Origin: UBA668 sp966112835
GTDB lineage: Bacteria; Actinomycetota; Acidimicrobiia; Acidimicrobiales; Ilumatobacteraceae
Direction of reading: 5' to 3'
Length of the DNA: 7,705 nt
Assembly (NCBI GenBank): GCA_966112835.1
Contig: CBHWEI010000196.1
Coordinates: 1 to 7,705 of the forward strand
Shown: piece after piece, positions 1 through 6,421 of the stretch
How positions within the stretch are numbered: the stretch's first letter is position 1
How the letters are laid out: each line of letters starts with the position of its first letter
Notes under the pieces: generated by a model
What the model saw: the letters and a program-made list of their open reading frames with translations, nothing else
What the model was told of the DNA's origin: nothing
Databases searched by the model: none
Made by a program: the position numbers and the translations under genes

Positions 1-1
1 G

Positions 2-232
2 TCGGGCTCGGAGGCCGCGCCGACGCTCACGTGGACGGTGCCGCTCGACGGCACCACCGCCGACCTGGCCACCTCGTCGGTGCTCGCGCAGGGCTCGGGC
101 AGCTCCGTCTGGGGCACGGTGTCGAACATCGTCCTGTTCGTGCTGATCGCCTGGGTCATCCTGGCCGTGGGCTTCATCGCCTTCGTCGCCAAGGCCCGCC
201 ACGACCGCGCCCGCCGCCGCCCCGCCGCCTGA
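2..232 (+). CDS. C-terminal tail of a membrane-anchored protein (partial, possibly LppM-like)
   Basis: The reading frame is open from the first bases of the window to a TGA at 230–232, so this is the 3' end of a gene that starts upstream. A GTG at 38 is in frame, but codons before it are open too and it is probably internal. The visible 76 residues have a short polar, beta-like stretch containing TLTWTVPLDG. A Gly/Ser-rich linker follows, then one strong hydrophobic helix (about residues 46–67, from NIVLFVLIAWVILAVGFIAF) and a short Arg/Lys-rich tail. That pattern fits a protein with its main domain outside the cell, anchored by a C-terminal helix with a cytoplasmic positive tail. The layout (Trp-containing last strand, short linker, one helix, basic tail) resembles the end of actinobacterial LppM-domain proteins, but that is a weak guess. 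The stop lies 41 bases before radA. Confidence 0.7.
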   Translation, partial: SGSEAAPTLTWTVPLDGTTADLATSSVLAQGSGSSVWGTVSNIVLFVLIAWVILAVGFIAFVAKARHDRARRRPAA

Positions 233-260
233 CATCCGGTTCCGCGTCACACCCCTTCCG

Positions 261-266
261 TAGGGT
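261..266 (+). promoter_or_regulatory. Putative -10 box (TAGGGT) of a leaderless radA transcript
   Basis: TAGGGT fits the actinobacterial -10 pattern TAnnnT. It ends 7 bases before the radA ATG at 274, so transcription would begin at or within a base or two of the start codon. No clear -35 element is visible about 17 bases upstream, and no strong Shine-Dalgarno site precedes the ATG. Both points agree with leaderless expression. The call rests on motif and spacing only. Confidence 0.5.
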
Positions 267-273
267 GCCGGGC

Positions 274-1638
274 ATGAGCAGGGTGAAGTTGGTGTACCGG
301 TGCAACGAGTGCGGGACGGCCACGCCGAAGTGGGCGGGGCGGTGCACGGCGTGCGAGGCGTGGAACTCGTTGGTGGAGGACGTGCAGGGCGGTGCGGCCA
401 TGGGCGCGCTGCCACCGTCGGCCACTGCGGTGCCCATCGGCGAGATCGACGCCACGTTCTCGCAGCCGCACCCCACCGGCATCGCCGAGCTCGACCGAGT
501 GCTGGGTGGCGGCCTGGTGCCGGGGTCGGTCACCCTGCTGGGCGGCGAGCCCGGCATCGGCAAGAGCACCATCCTGTTGCAGCTGCTCGCCCAGTGGCCC
601 ACGCGCACGCTGTACGTCAGCGCCGAGGAGAGCGCCCAGCAGGTGCGCCTGCGGGCCGAGCGGCTCGACGCGGTGCAGCCGCATCTGTGGCTGCTGCCCG
701 AGACCTCGCTCCCCCACATCGTCGCCGCCATCGACCAGGTGCAGCCGCAACTGGTGGTGGTCGACAGCATCCAGACCATCTCGCACCCCGACGTGCCGTC
801 GGCGCCCGGCAGCGTGGTGCAGGTGCGCGAGTGCGCGCACCGCCTGGTCGGTGAGGCGAAGCGACGCGGCGTGCCGGTGGTGCTGGTCGGGCACGTCACC
901 AAGGAGGGCGGGCTGGCCGGGCCCCGCGTGCTCGAGCACGTGGTCGACACGGTGCTCAGCTTCGAGGGCGACCGGCACCACTCGCTGCGCCTGCTGCGCG
1001 CGGTGAAGCACCGCTTCGGGCCCACCAACGAGCTCGGCGTGTTCGAGATGGCCGGCGACGGCCTGCGCGGCGTGCCCGATGCCAGCCGCCTGTTCCTCAC
1101 CGACCGGCGCACCGGCGTGGCCGGTTCGGCGGTGCTGCCCACGCTGGAGGGACAGCGGCCGTTGCTGGTGGAGGTGCAGGCGCTCACCAACCCGGTGCCC
1201 AACGGTGTGCCGCCGCGGCGCAGTGCGCAGGGCATCGACAGCGGTCGCCTGGCGTTGCTGCTGGCCGTGCTCGAACGCCGGGCCCGGCTGCCCATGGGCC
1301 AGCAGGAGGTGTTCGCCTCGGCGGTCGGCGGGGTGAAGCTCACCGAGCCCGGTGCCGACCTGGCCCTGTGCCTGGCGCTGGTGAGCGCGCTCGCCCACCA
1401 CCCGCTGCCACCCGACCTGGTGGTGTTCGGCGAGGTCGGCCTGGCGGGCGAGCTGCGCCAGGTGGCCCACGCGTCACGACGCCTCGCCGAAGCGGCACGC
1501 ATGGGGTTCACCCGGGCCATCGTGCCCATGAACTCCCCCGCCGATGCCGACGGCATGGCCGTCACCCGCGTCGGCACCGTCGCCGAGGCGCTCGCTGCGG
1601 TCGGCCTCACCGGCCGGTCGACGCTGGCGCCGGTCTAG
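274..1638 (+). CDS. radA: DNA repair ATPase RadA (Sms)
   Basis: RadA is a RecA-related ATPase that helps process recombination intermediates, extending the D-loop or driving branch migration. The 454-residue product is the usual family length and has all three parts. An N-terminal C4 zinc finger uses Cys10, Cys13, Cys24 and Cys27. The RecA-like core has a Walker A GEPGIGKST at 91–99 and a Walker B LVVVDS at 160–165. The C-terminal Lon-protease-like domain runs from about residue 300 and includes GGVKLTEPGADLAL. The family signature KNRFG appears here as KHRFG (245–249). The frame is open upstream to position 31, but the ATG at 274 is chosen because the zinc finger starts nine residues later, as in other RadA proteins, and a TAGGGT box sits just before it. 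disA follows after 51 bases; RadA is known to bind and restrain DisA in Bacillus and mycobacteria. Confidence 0.97.
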   Translation: MSRVKLVYRCNECGTATPKWAGRCTACEAWNSLVEDVQGGAAMGALPPSATAVPIGEIDATFSQPHPTGIAELDRVLGGGLVPGSVTLLGGEPGIGKSTILLQLLAQWPTRTLYVSAEESAQQVRLRAERLDAVQPHLWLLPETSLPHIVAAIDQVQPQLVVVDSIQTISHPDVPSAPGSVVQVRECAHRLVGEAKRRGVPVVLVGHVTKEGGLAGPRVLEHVVDTVLSFEGDRHHSLRLLRAVKHRFGPTNELGVFEMAGDGLRGVPDASRLFLTDRRTGVAGSAVLPTLEGQRPLLVEVQALTNPVPNGVPPRRSAQGIDSGRLALLLAVLERRARLPMGQQEVFASAVGGVKLTEPGADLALCLALVSALAHHPLPPDLVVFGEVGLAGELRQVAHASRRLAEAARMGFTRAIVPMNSPADADGMAVTRVGTVAEALAAVGLTGRSTLAPV

Positions 1639-1674
1639 CCCACATCACCCGGGCAAGGGTGGCGTCGCGCCTCC

Positions 1675-1680
1675 TACACT
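1675..1680 (+). promoter_or_regulatory. Putative -10 box (TACACT) before disA
   Basis: TACACT matches TAnnnT and ends 9 bases before the disA ATG at 1690. A transcript from it would have a 5' leader of zero to about three bases. No purine-rich ribosome-binding site is seen in the 51-base radA–disA gap, so a leaderless start is plausible. disA may also be read from the radA promoter. No convincing -35 element is visible. Confidence 0.45.
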
Positions 1681-1689
1681 TGGCGTGAC

Positions 1690-2679
1690 ATGCCCGGACA
1701 CTCCACTTCCACGAACGCACTGCACGAGGCACTGGCGCAGGTGTCGCCGGGAACCCCGCTGCGCGACGGCATCGACCGCATCGTGCGGGCGAAGATGGGT
1801 GCGCTCGTGGTCATCGGTGACGGGCCGAAGGTGCTCTCCATCTGCTCGGGCGGGTTCCTGCTCGACGCAGAGTTCACCCCGCAGCGGCTCAGCGAGCTGG
1901 CGAAGATGGACGGCGCCATCATCCTGAGCGCCGACTCGATGCGCATCGCCCGGGCGAACGTGCACCTCATGCCCGACCCCACGGTGCCCACGGCCGAGAC
2001 CGGCACCCGTCACCGCACGGCCGAGCGTGTCGCCGTGTCGCTGGGTGTGCCCGTGGTGAGCGTCAGCGAAGAGATGAGCGTCATCAACATCTACGCCGGC
2101 GGCATGAAGCGGCAGCTGCAGGACATCGGCCGGCTGCTCGACCGTGCCAACCAGGCGCTGCAGACCCTCGAGCGGTACAAGACCAAGCTCGACGACGCCA
2201 CCAGTGCACTCACCGCGCTCGAGATCGAGGACGTCGTCACCGTCCACGACGTGGCCGCGGTCATCCAGCGTGGCGAGATGGTGCGCCAGATCGCCGCCGA
2301 GATCGAGACGATGATCGTCGAGCTCGGTGTCGACGCGCGGCTGCTGCGCCTGCAGCTCGACGAGGTGTTCACGTCGCTCGACGACGAGCTCGACCTGGTG
2401 ATGGCCGACTACCCGCACATCGCCGCCAACCACAAGGCGGTCGGCGACGGCGACGCGCCCACCTCGCCCAAGGGCCTGCGCCTGTTGGCCCGCGTGCCGC
2501 GCCTGAGCGATCAGGAGGCTGCGGCCATCGCCGAGCACTTCGGCGAACTGGCCAAGCTCATGCGGGCCACCGCCGACGACCTGGCCGCGGTGCCGGGCAT
2601 CGGCCGCAAGACGGCGTCGGCCGTGAAGGACACGCTCGACCGCCTCACCGAGAGCACCATCCTGGACCAGTACATCTGA
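1690..2679 (+). CDS. disA: DNA integrity scanning diadenylate cyclase DisA
   Basis: DisA condenses two ATP into the second messenger cyclic di-AMP. It scans DNA as an octamer and slows synthesis when it meets branched structures, so c-di-AMP level reports DNA integrity. The N-terminal DAC domain (about residues 10–140) keeps both catalytic signatures: DGA at 74–76 and the ATP-binding GTRHRTAER at 105–113. A helical linker spans about residues 140–260. The C-terminal DNA-binding helix-hairpin-helix has its core VPGIGRKTA at 301–309. At 329 residues it is slightly shorter than the B. subtilis and mycobacterial proteins (about 360), mostly in the N-terminal extension, and nothing catalytic is missing. 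It lies directly downstream of radA, the classic arrangement. No c-di-AMP phosphodiesterase is visible in this window. Confidence 0.97.
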   Translation: MPGHSTSTNALHEALAQVSPGTPLRDGIDRIVRAKMGALVVIGDGPKVLSICSGGFLLDAEFTPQRLSELAKMDGAIILSADSMRIARANVHLMPDPTVPTAETGTRHRTAERVAVSLGVPVVSVSEEMSVINIYAGGMKRQLQDIGRLLDRANQALQTLERYKTKLDDATSALTALEIEDVVTVHDVAAVIQRGEMVRQIAAEIETMIVELGVDARLLRLQLDEVFTSLDDELDLVMADYPHIAANHKAVGDGDAPTSPKGLRLLARVPRLSDQEAAAIAEHFGELAKLMRATADDLAAVPGIGRKTASAVKDTLDRLTESTILDQYI

Positions 2680-2691
2680 CCCTGCGGGTCA
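2677..2691. terminator. Perfect hairpin joining the convergent stop codons of disA and the nucleotidyltransferase gene
   Basis: TGACCC (2677–2682), a TGC loop, and GGGTCA (2686–2691) form a perfect 6-base inverted repeat. The first arm begins with the disA TGA. The second arm, read on the minus strand, begins with the TGA of the nucleotidyltransferase gene. The two genes are separated by only nine bases. The hairpin could act as a small bidirectional terminator, but the stem is short and no T-run follows on either strand, so the structure is certain and the function is not. Confidence 0.4.
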
Positions 2692-3261
2692 CGCGCCGCG
2701 CAGCTGCGGCAGCCACCGATGTCCCGGCACGGTCAGCTCGAGTGCGTTCGCCAGCCAGTGCGCAGCCTCGTCCGTGAGGTGCGCTCTCGCCGCCTGGAAG
2801 TCGTGCTCGTTCTTGGCGTCGTTCGACTTCGCCATGTAGAGCAGTTGGATCTCTGGTCGGACGACCGGGATGCCGGACAGGCCGGCCACGACCACGTCGG
2901 CGACATCGAGCGAGATCCGGTGGTCGCGGCGGAAGTGCCAGCGAACGCCGTCGACGGTCTCGGTGAACAGGTCGAACTCCGTGCCGCTGCGGCGCGCCTG
3001 CAGCTGGAACGCAGGCTGTTCGATCGGCGTGCCGCTCCACGGCTTCCACCCGTCGCCCGGCGGGTCGAGTGCGAACAGCTGCCACTCCGGCGCCAGCGCC
3101 GCGTACACCAACGGCTGGTCGCACCGGCGCACCACCACCTCCACGTCGTGATGGTCGCGACGCTGCGCACCCAGCCACAGGTCGATCGCCCAGCCGCCGG
3201 CGACCGCCCACCACACGCCCATCCCGTCCATCACCTGGGCGACCGACGTCGGAGCATCCAT
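2689..3261 (-). CDS. Aminoglycoside-adenylyltransferase-like nucleotidyltransferase
   Basis: This 190-residue protein belongs to the nucleotidyltransferase fold group that includes aminoglycoside 2''-adenylyltransferases and lincosamide nucleotidyltransferases. Near the N-terminus it has the family pattern AGGWAIDLWLG (GGW at 22–24), followed by the metal-binding pair Asp39-x-Glu41. The third carboxylate is probably Asp97 in TEFDLF. The C-terminal half has the typical PEIQLLYMAK (136–145) and KNEHDF (150–155). The second metal ligand is Glu, where the usual pattern is Asp-x-Asp. The ATG at 3261 is used; an in-frame GTG two codons earlier is possible. No good ribosome-binding site or TAnnnT box precedes it, so it is probably read through from the MBL gene 50 bases upstream. 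The fold is well supported. Whether it modifies an antibiotic is unknown, since many chromosomal relatives have no tested substrate. Confidence 0.82.
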   Translation of the reverse strand: MDAPTSVAQVMDGMGVWWAVAGGWAIDLWLGAQRRDHHDVEVVVRRCDQPLVYAALAPEWQLFALDPPGDGWKPWSGTPIEQPAFQLQARRSGTEFDLFTETVDGVRWHFRRDHRISLDVADVVVAGLSGIPVVRPEIQLLYMAKSNDAKNEHDFQAARAHLTDEAAHWLANALELTVPGHRWLPQLRGA

Positions 3262-3311
3262 CCCCACATGCTGGCACCGTTCGGACGGCGAACCCGCCGG
3301 CGTGGAGCGCG

Positions 3312-4286
3312 TCAGGCCGGCCGGTACGGCGTGGTGACCCCGGGCTGGGTGCCGTCGTACTGCACCAGGCCGTCGTCGACGAGCTTGATGAGGTGCGACA
3401 GCACGCTGCGCCCGGCCGCCTTGTAGAGCTTCTCGTCCACGCCCACATACAGGCGGCGCACCATGTCGGGCACCAGGGTCACGCCGTCGCGCACGGCGGC
3501 CAGCACTTGCGCTTCGCGGTCCAGGCGGTGGGCGACGAACGCGTCGATGAACGGGGCGACGTCGGTGACCGGCGAGCCGTGCGTGGGCCACAGCGTGGCG
3601 GCATCGAGCCGGCGCACGTGCTCGAGCGAGGCGAAGTAGTCGCGCATGTTGCCGTCGGGCGGCGTGATGACGGAGGTGCTCCAACCCATGATGTGGTCGC
3701 CGCTGAACAGGGCGCGCTGCTCGGGCATCCAGAAGCACATGTGGTTGCTGGTGTGCCCGGGCGTGTGCACGGCCACCAGCGTCCAGCCGTCGCCCTTCGC
3801 AGCGAGGTCGCCGTCGACCACGCGCACGTCGGGGTCGAAGGCCAGGTCGATCGCCTCCTCCACCTTGGCCTCGCCGGTCTCTCCGGCTGCCGACTCGGGG
3901 GCCGCCTCATCCTCTTCGTCGTCGGGCTCGTCGTCCTCCACCCAGGCGGGGTCCACCACGTGCGGACCGAACGCGATGGTGGGCGCGCCGGTGAGCTCCT
4001 TCAACCACGCGGCCGACGGCGAGTGGTCGTTGTGGCAGTGCGTCACCAGGATGGCGGCCACGGTCTGGCCGCGCAGCGCATCCTCCAGCGCTCGTTGGTG
4101 TGACGGCAGGTCGGGGCCGGGGTCGATGACCGCCACCTGATCGCCGCTGCCGACGAGGTACGTGCCGGTGCCGTGGTAGGTGAACTTCGACGGGTTGTCG
4201 GCGACGACGCGACGCACGTTCGGCGCCACCGGCACCACCTGGCCATAGCGCGGGTCGTCGAGCGTGACGAACGGGATGGCGCTCAT
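3312..4286 (-). CDS. MBL-fold metallo-hydrolase with C-terminal winged helix (LACTB2-like)
   Basis: The 324-residue protein has a complete metallo-beta-lactamase fold site: HCHNDH at 83–88 (His83, His85, Asp87, His88), His178 in HTPGHTSNH, Asp197 in SGDH and His236 in PTHG. These would bind two metal ions, usually zinc. From about residue 250 it continues into a helical region and a small winged-helix-like domain (VLSHLIKLVDDGLV), as in LACTB2-type hydrolases. Some of these cut single-stranded RNA and others act on thioesters, so the substrate cannot be named. Residues about 117–144 are an unusual run rich in Glu and Asp between the metal motifs. Its ATG overlaps the asparaginase stop as ATGA (4 bases), there is no Shine-Dalgarno site, and translation is probably coupled. 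It is probably cytoplasmic, as no signal peptide is seen. Confidence 0.9.
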   Translation of the reverse strand: MSAIPFVTLDDPRYGQVVPVAPNVRRVVADNPSKFTYHGTGTYLVGSGDQVAVIDPGPDLPSHQRALEDALRGQTVAAILVTHCHNDHSPSAAWLKELTGAPTIAFGPHVVDPAWVEDDEPDDEEDEAAPESAAGETGEAKVEEAIDLAFDPDVRVVDGDLAAKGDGWTLVAVHTPGHTSNHMCFWMPEQRALFSGDHIMGWSTSVITPPDGNMRDYFASLEHVRRLDAATLWPTHGSPVTDVAPFIDAFVAHRLDREAQVLAAVRDGVTLVPDMVRRLYVGVDEKLYKAAGRSVLSHLIKLVDDGLVQYDGTQPGVTTPYRPA

Positions 4287-5242
4287 GGTGCGATGGACCG
4301 GACGACGCCCACCTGACGGCCGTGCCCCATGATCTTCTCCTCCACCAGCGGCGCGAGGTGGGCGACGTCGACACCCAGGCGTGCGAGCGCGGCGACCATG
4401 ACGGGCGGGCGGGCGCGGTTGGCACCGTCGGCGATCTTCAGCGCGATGGCCCGGCCGTCGGGCAAGGCCGCGGCGAACACACCGTCGGCGCCGTCCTTCG
4501 CCATCAACCCGGGTACCTCGCGCATGAAGGTGGTGACGTCGCGGCGCTCGCCGCCGACCATCACCGGGTTGCCCACCATCGCGGCGTACACCTCGTCGCC
4601 CGCGGCGCCGGCCTCGCCGTTGGCGATGACCCGGAAGGCCCGCGCCAGGCCCAGCAACGACATGGCGTGCGTGGGTGCACCGCAGCCGTCGACGCCGATG
4701 TGGTCGTGCGGCTCGCTGCACAGCTCGTCGACCGATGCCGTGATGGCCTGCTGCAGCGGGTGGTCCTGGTCCAGATAGGTGGCGTCGTGCGCCCACCCGT
4801 TCGCCACGCACGTGGCCAACATGCCGCTGTGCTTGCCGCTGCAGTTCATCTGCAGCGCGGTGCTGCCACCACCGTTGCGCAACACCTCGCGAGCCGTCGC
4901 CTCGTCGAGCGGCAGCGACGGCACGTTGCCCAGGTCGGCGGCGGTGAGGCCGGCAGCGTGGAGGATGCGCTCGGCCGCGGCCTGGTGCATGGCGGTGCCG
5001 TCGTGGCTGGCGCACACCAGCGCCAACAGGTCGGGCGACACGCGCAGCCCGGCGCGCACCATCGCCACCGCCTGCATGGGCTTCAGCGACGAGCGCGGGT
5101 AGACCACCACGGCCGGGTCGCCCCACGCGAACTCGATGTCGCCCGTGGGGCCGAGGCCGACGGCGGCACCGAAGTGGACCGACTCGTCGAGGTCGCTGCG
5201 GGTGGCGATCGCCAGCGGGACGAACGCGTCAGGCGTCGCCAT
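4283..5242 (-). CDS. L-asparaginase, Rhizobium etli type (Asparaginase_II family)
   Basis: This 319-residue enzyme matches the asparaginase_II (PF06089) family, which hydrolyses L-asparagine to aspartate and ammonia and is unrelated to the E. coli AnsA/AnsB type. In the R. etli enzyme the site has a Ser-x-x-Lys pair and a zinc site made of Cys, Lys and Cys. Equivalents are visible here: Ser51–Lys54 in YPRSSLKP, Cys134 and Lys137 in MNCSGKHSG, and Cys187 in DGCGAPTH. Ser79 in CASHDG and a lysine at 249 or 269 may supply the second Ser-Lys pair. There is no signal peptide, so it is probably cytoplasmic. The ATG at 5242 lies 14 bases inside the end of the AI-2E gene and has a weak AGGG site in front. 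The stop overlaps the start of the MBL gene. Confidence 0.92.
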   Translation of the reverse strand: MATPDAFVPLAIATRSDLDESVHFGAAVGLGPTGDIEFAWGDPAVVVYPRSSLKPMQAVAMVRAGLRVSPDLLALVCASHDGTAMHQAAAERILHAAGLTAADLGNVPSLPLDEATAREVLRNGGGSTALQMNCSGKHSGMLATCVANGWAHDATYLDQDHPLQQAITASVDELCSEPHDHIGVDGCGAPTHAMSLLGLARAFRVIANGEAGAAGDEVYAAMVGNPVMVGGERRDVTTFMREVPGLMAKDGADGVFAAALPDGRAIALKIADGANRARPPVMVAALARLGVDVAHLAPLVEEKIMGHGRQVGVVRSIAP

Positions 5243-6395
5243 CGGTGGACCCTGCCGTGGGATGTTTCTTACGCGCCGCCCGCCGTTCGGCACGTCCGCG
5301 TCGTGGCGTGATGGTGACCAGTTCGCTCTCGATGAGGTCGTGCCGTTCACCGCGGTCCGACAGCAGTGCCTGGGCCATGGCCGCACCGGGGATGGCGAGC
5401 ACCGCACCCACCGGGCCCAGCAGCGCGGCACCGGCCAACGCGGACCCGAACGCGACCGCGGGGTGCAGGTCCATGGTGCGGGCGGTGATGCGCGGGATGA
5501 ACAGGTAGTTCTCGATCTGCTGGTAGATGACCACGAACACCAGCACCGCGAGGCCCTTCGCCGGCGAGTCGATGAGCGCGATGAGCACCGGCAACGCACC
5601 GGCCAGGTAGGTGCCGACCACGGGCAGGAACTGGCTGATGATGCCCACCCACAGCGCCAGGGCGATGGGCGCCTTGATGCCGAGCGCCTGCAGCACCACC
5701 CAGTGGCTGAACGCCGACAGACCGGCCAGCAGCGCACGCGAGTAGAGGTAGCCGCCGGTCTTCTCGATGGCGATGTCCCACGTGTCGAGCACCTGCTTCT
5801 GGCGCTCGGGGGTGAGGCGCCGGCACAGGGCGCGACGCATCTTCGGACCGTCGGCGACCATGTAGAAGGTGAACAGCGCGACCGACAGGACCTGCAGCAG
5901 CACGCCAAGGGCCGCCACCGAGATGTCGAGCACCTTGCCACTCTGGTTCTTGATGAACCGCTGCACCGAGCCGTTCGGGTCGTTGATCTCGTTGATGACC
6001 GACGACGCGTCGATGTGCGTGCCGAAGTTGTCGTTCATGAAGTTCACGAACCGGGTGACGTAGTCCTCGGAGTTCTGCAGCACGTCGGCGATCTGCTGAC
6101 CGACCAGCGCGGCAATGGCCACCACGAACACGATGAACGCGAGGATGACGCCCACCAGGATGATCGCCGTGGCCGTGCCACGCCGCCAACCGCGGCGGTT
6201 GGCCAGGTGGTTCACACCGGGCTCGATGGCGAGCGCCAGGAACATCGACACCAGCAGCAGCAACAGCAGGCCGTAGAGCCGGTCGATGAACGAGTCGACG
6301 CGGACGGCGATGATCCAGCCCACCCAGAAGACGACGACGGCCTTCCACACCCAACGGGGCATTCGGTCGCGCGGGGCGGATTCGACGTCGGACAT
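5229..6395 (-). CDS. AI-2E family transporter (PerM/TqsA/YdiK family membrane protein)
   Basis: A polytopic inner-membrane protein of 388 residues, usual for the AI-2E transporter family (PF01594). Members have been linked to autoinducer-2 export or to Na+/H+ exchange, but the substrate here is unknown. Hydrophobic helices lie at about 15–31, 40–57 and 74–97. A soluble segment follows (about 98–150), then a helix near 157–180 and a C-terminal group of helices from about 215 to 345. Family motifs in the C-terminal half include FLPVVGTYLAGALP, QQIENYLFIPRI with DLHP shortly after, and GPVGAVLAIPGAA. The tail from about 360 is highly basic and probably cytoplasmic. A GTG one codon earlier (6398) is possible, but the ATG at 6395 fits a TACGCT box 7 bases upstream. 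It starts 21 bases after the ycaQ stop, and its end overlaps the asparaginase start by 14 bases. Confidence 0.93.
   Translation of the reverse strand: MSDVESAPRDRMPRWVWKAVVVFWVGWIIAVRVDSFIDRLYGLLLLLLVSMFLALAIEPGVNHLANRRGWRRGTATAIILVGVILAFIVFVVAIAALVGQQIADVLQNSEDYVTRFVNFMNDNFGTHIDASSVINEINDPNGSVQRFIKNQSGKVLDISVAALGVLLQVLSVALFTFYMVADGPKMRRALCRRLTPERQKQVLDTWDIAIEKTGGYLYSRALLAGLSAFSHWVVLQALGIKAPIALALWVGIISQFLPVVGTYLAGALPVLIALIDSPAKGLAVLVFVVIYQQIENYLFIPRITARTMDLHPAVAFGSALAGAALLGPVGAVLAIPGAAMAQALLSDRGERHDLIESELVTITPRRGRAERRAARKKHPTAGSTDGDA
5250..5253 (-). promoter_or_regulatory. Weak Shine-Dalgarno site (AGGG) for the asparaginase gene
   Basis: Read on the minus strand, AGGG stands 7 bases before the ATG at 5242, inside the last codons of the AI-2E gene. 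It supports this start over others. It is the only recognisable ribosome-binding site among the minus-strand starts in the window. Confidence 0.35.
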
Positions 6396-6402
6396 CACGA
6401 CG

Positions 6403-6408
6403 AGCGTA
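6403..6408 (-). promoter_or_regulatory. Putative -10 box (TACGCT) of a leaderless AI-2E transcript
   Basis: On the minus strand TACGCT ends 7 bases before the ATG at 6395, the same spacing as TAGGGT before radA. It suggests an internal promoter for the AI-2E–asparaginase–MBL genes, separate from read-through of ycaQ. No clear -35 is visible. The first base of the box is the edge of the palindrome at 6408–6421. Confidence 0.45.
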
Positions 6409-6421
6409 CTGAGCGCTCAGT
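6408..6421. promoter_or_regulatory. Perfect 14-base palindrome, candidate repressor operator
   Basis: ACTGAGCGCTCAGT is identical to its own reverse complement. It contains the ycaQ stop codon (6417–6419) and touches the putative -10 box of the AI-2E gene, so it occupies the -35/-10 spacer, where a repressor would block RNA polymerase. Its form (TGAGCGCTCA core) resembles TetR-family operators. No regulator gene is present in the window, so its identity is open. Confidence 0.45.

Noticed and set aside
31..273. Upstream extension of RadA by 81 residues
   Set aside because: The added part is an Arg/Pro/Gly-rich translation of the preceding gene in another frame. RadA homologues begin just before the zinc finger, and a TAnnnT box precedes the ATG at 274.
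174..1610. Long open frames on the minus strand opposite radA (478 and 407 codons)
   Set aside because: Low-complexity Arg/Ser/Thr or His/Gln-rich products opposite a clear radA gene; GC-skew artefacts.
1646..1661. CACCC / GGGTG inverted repeat between radA and disA as a terminator
   Set aside because: Only five pairs with a six-base loop and no T-run. It may be chance in GC-rich DNA and could overlap the disA promoter region.
1645..2538. 297-codon minus-strand frame opposite disA
   Set aside because: His/Asp/Val-rich shadow of an unmistakable disA gene with no domain of its own.
4287..5126. N-terminal extension of the MBL protein to 604 residues
   Set aside because: The extra sequence is an out-of-frame reading of the asparaginase gene. 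The ATG at 4286 in an ATGA overlap is the natural start.
5243..5941. N-terminal extension of the asparaginase to 552 residues
   Set aside because: The extra part is Arg/Ser/Cys-rich and is an out-of-frame reading of the AI-2E gene. Conserved asparaginase sequence starts right after the ATG at 5242.
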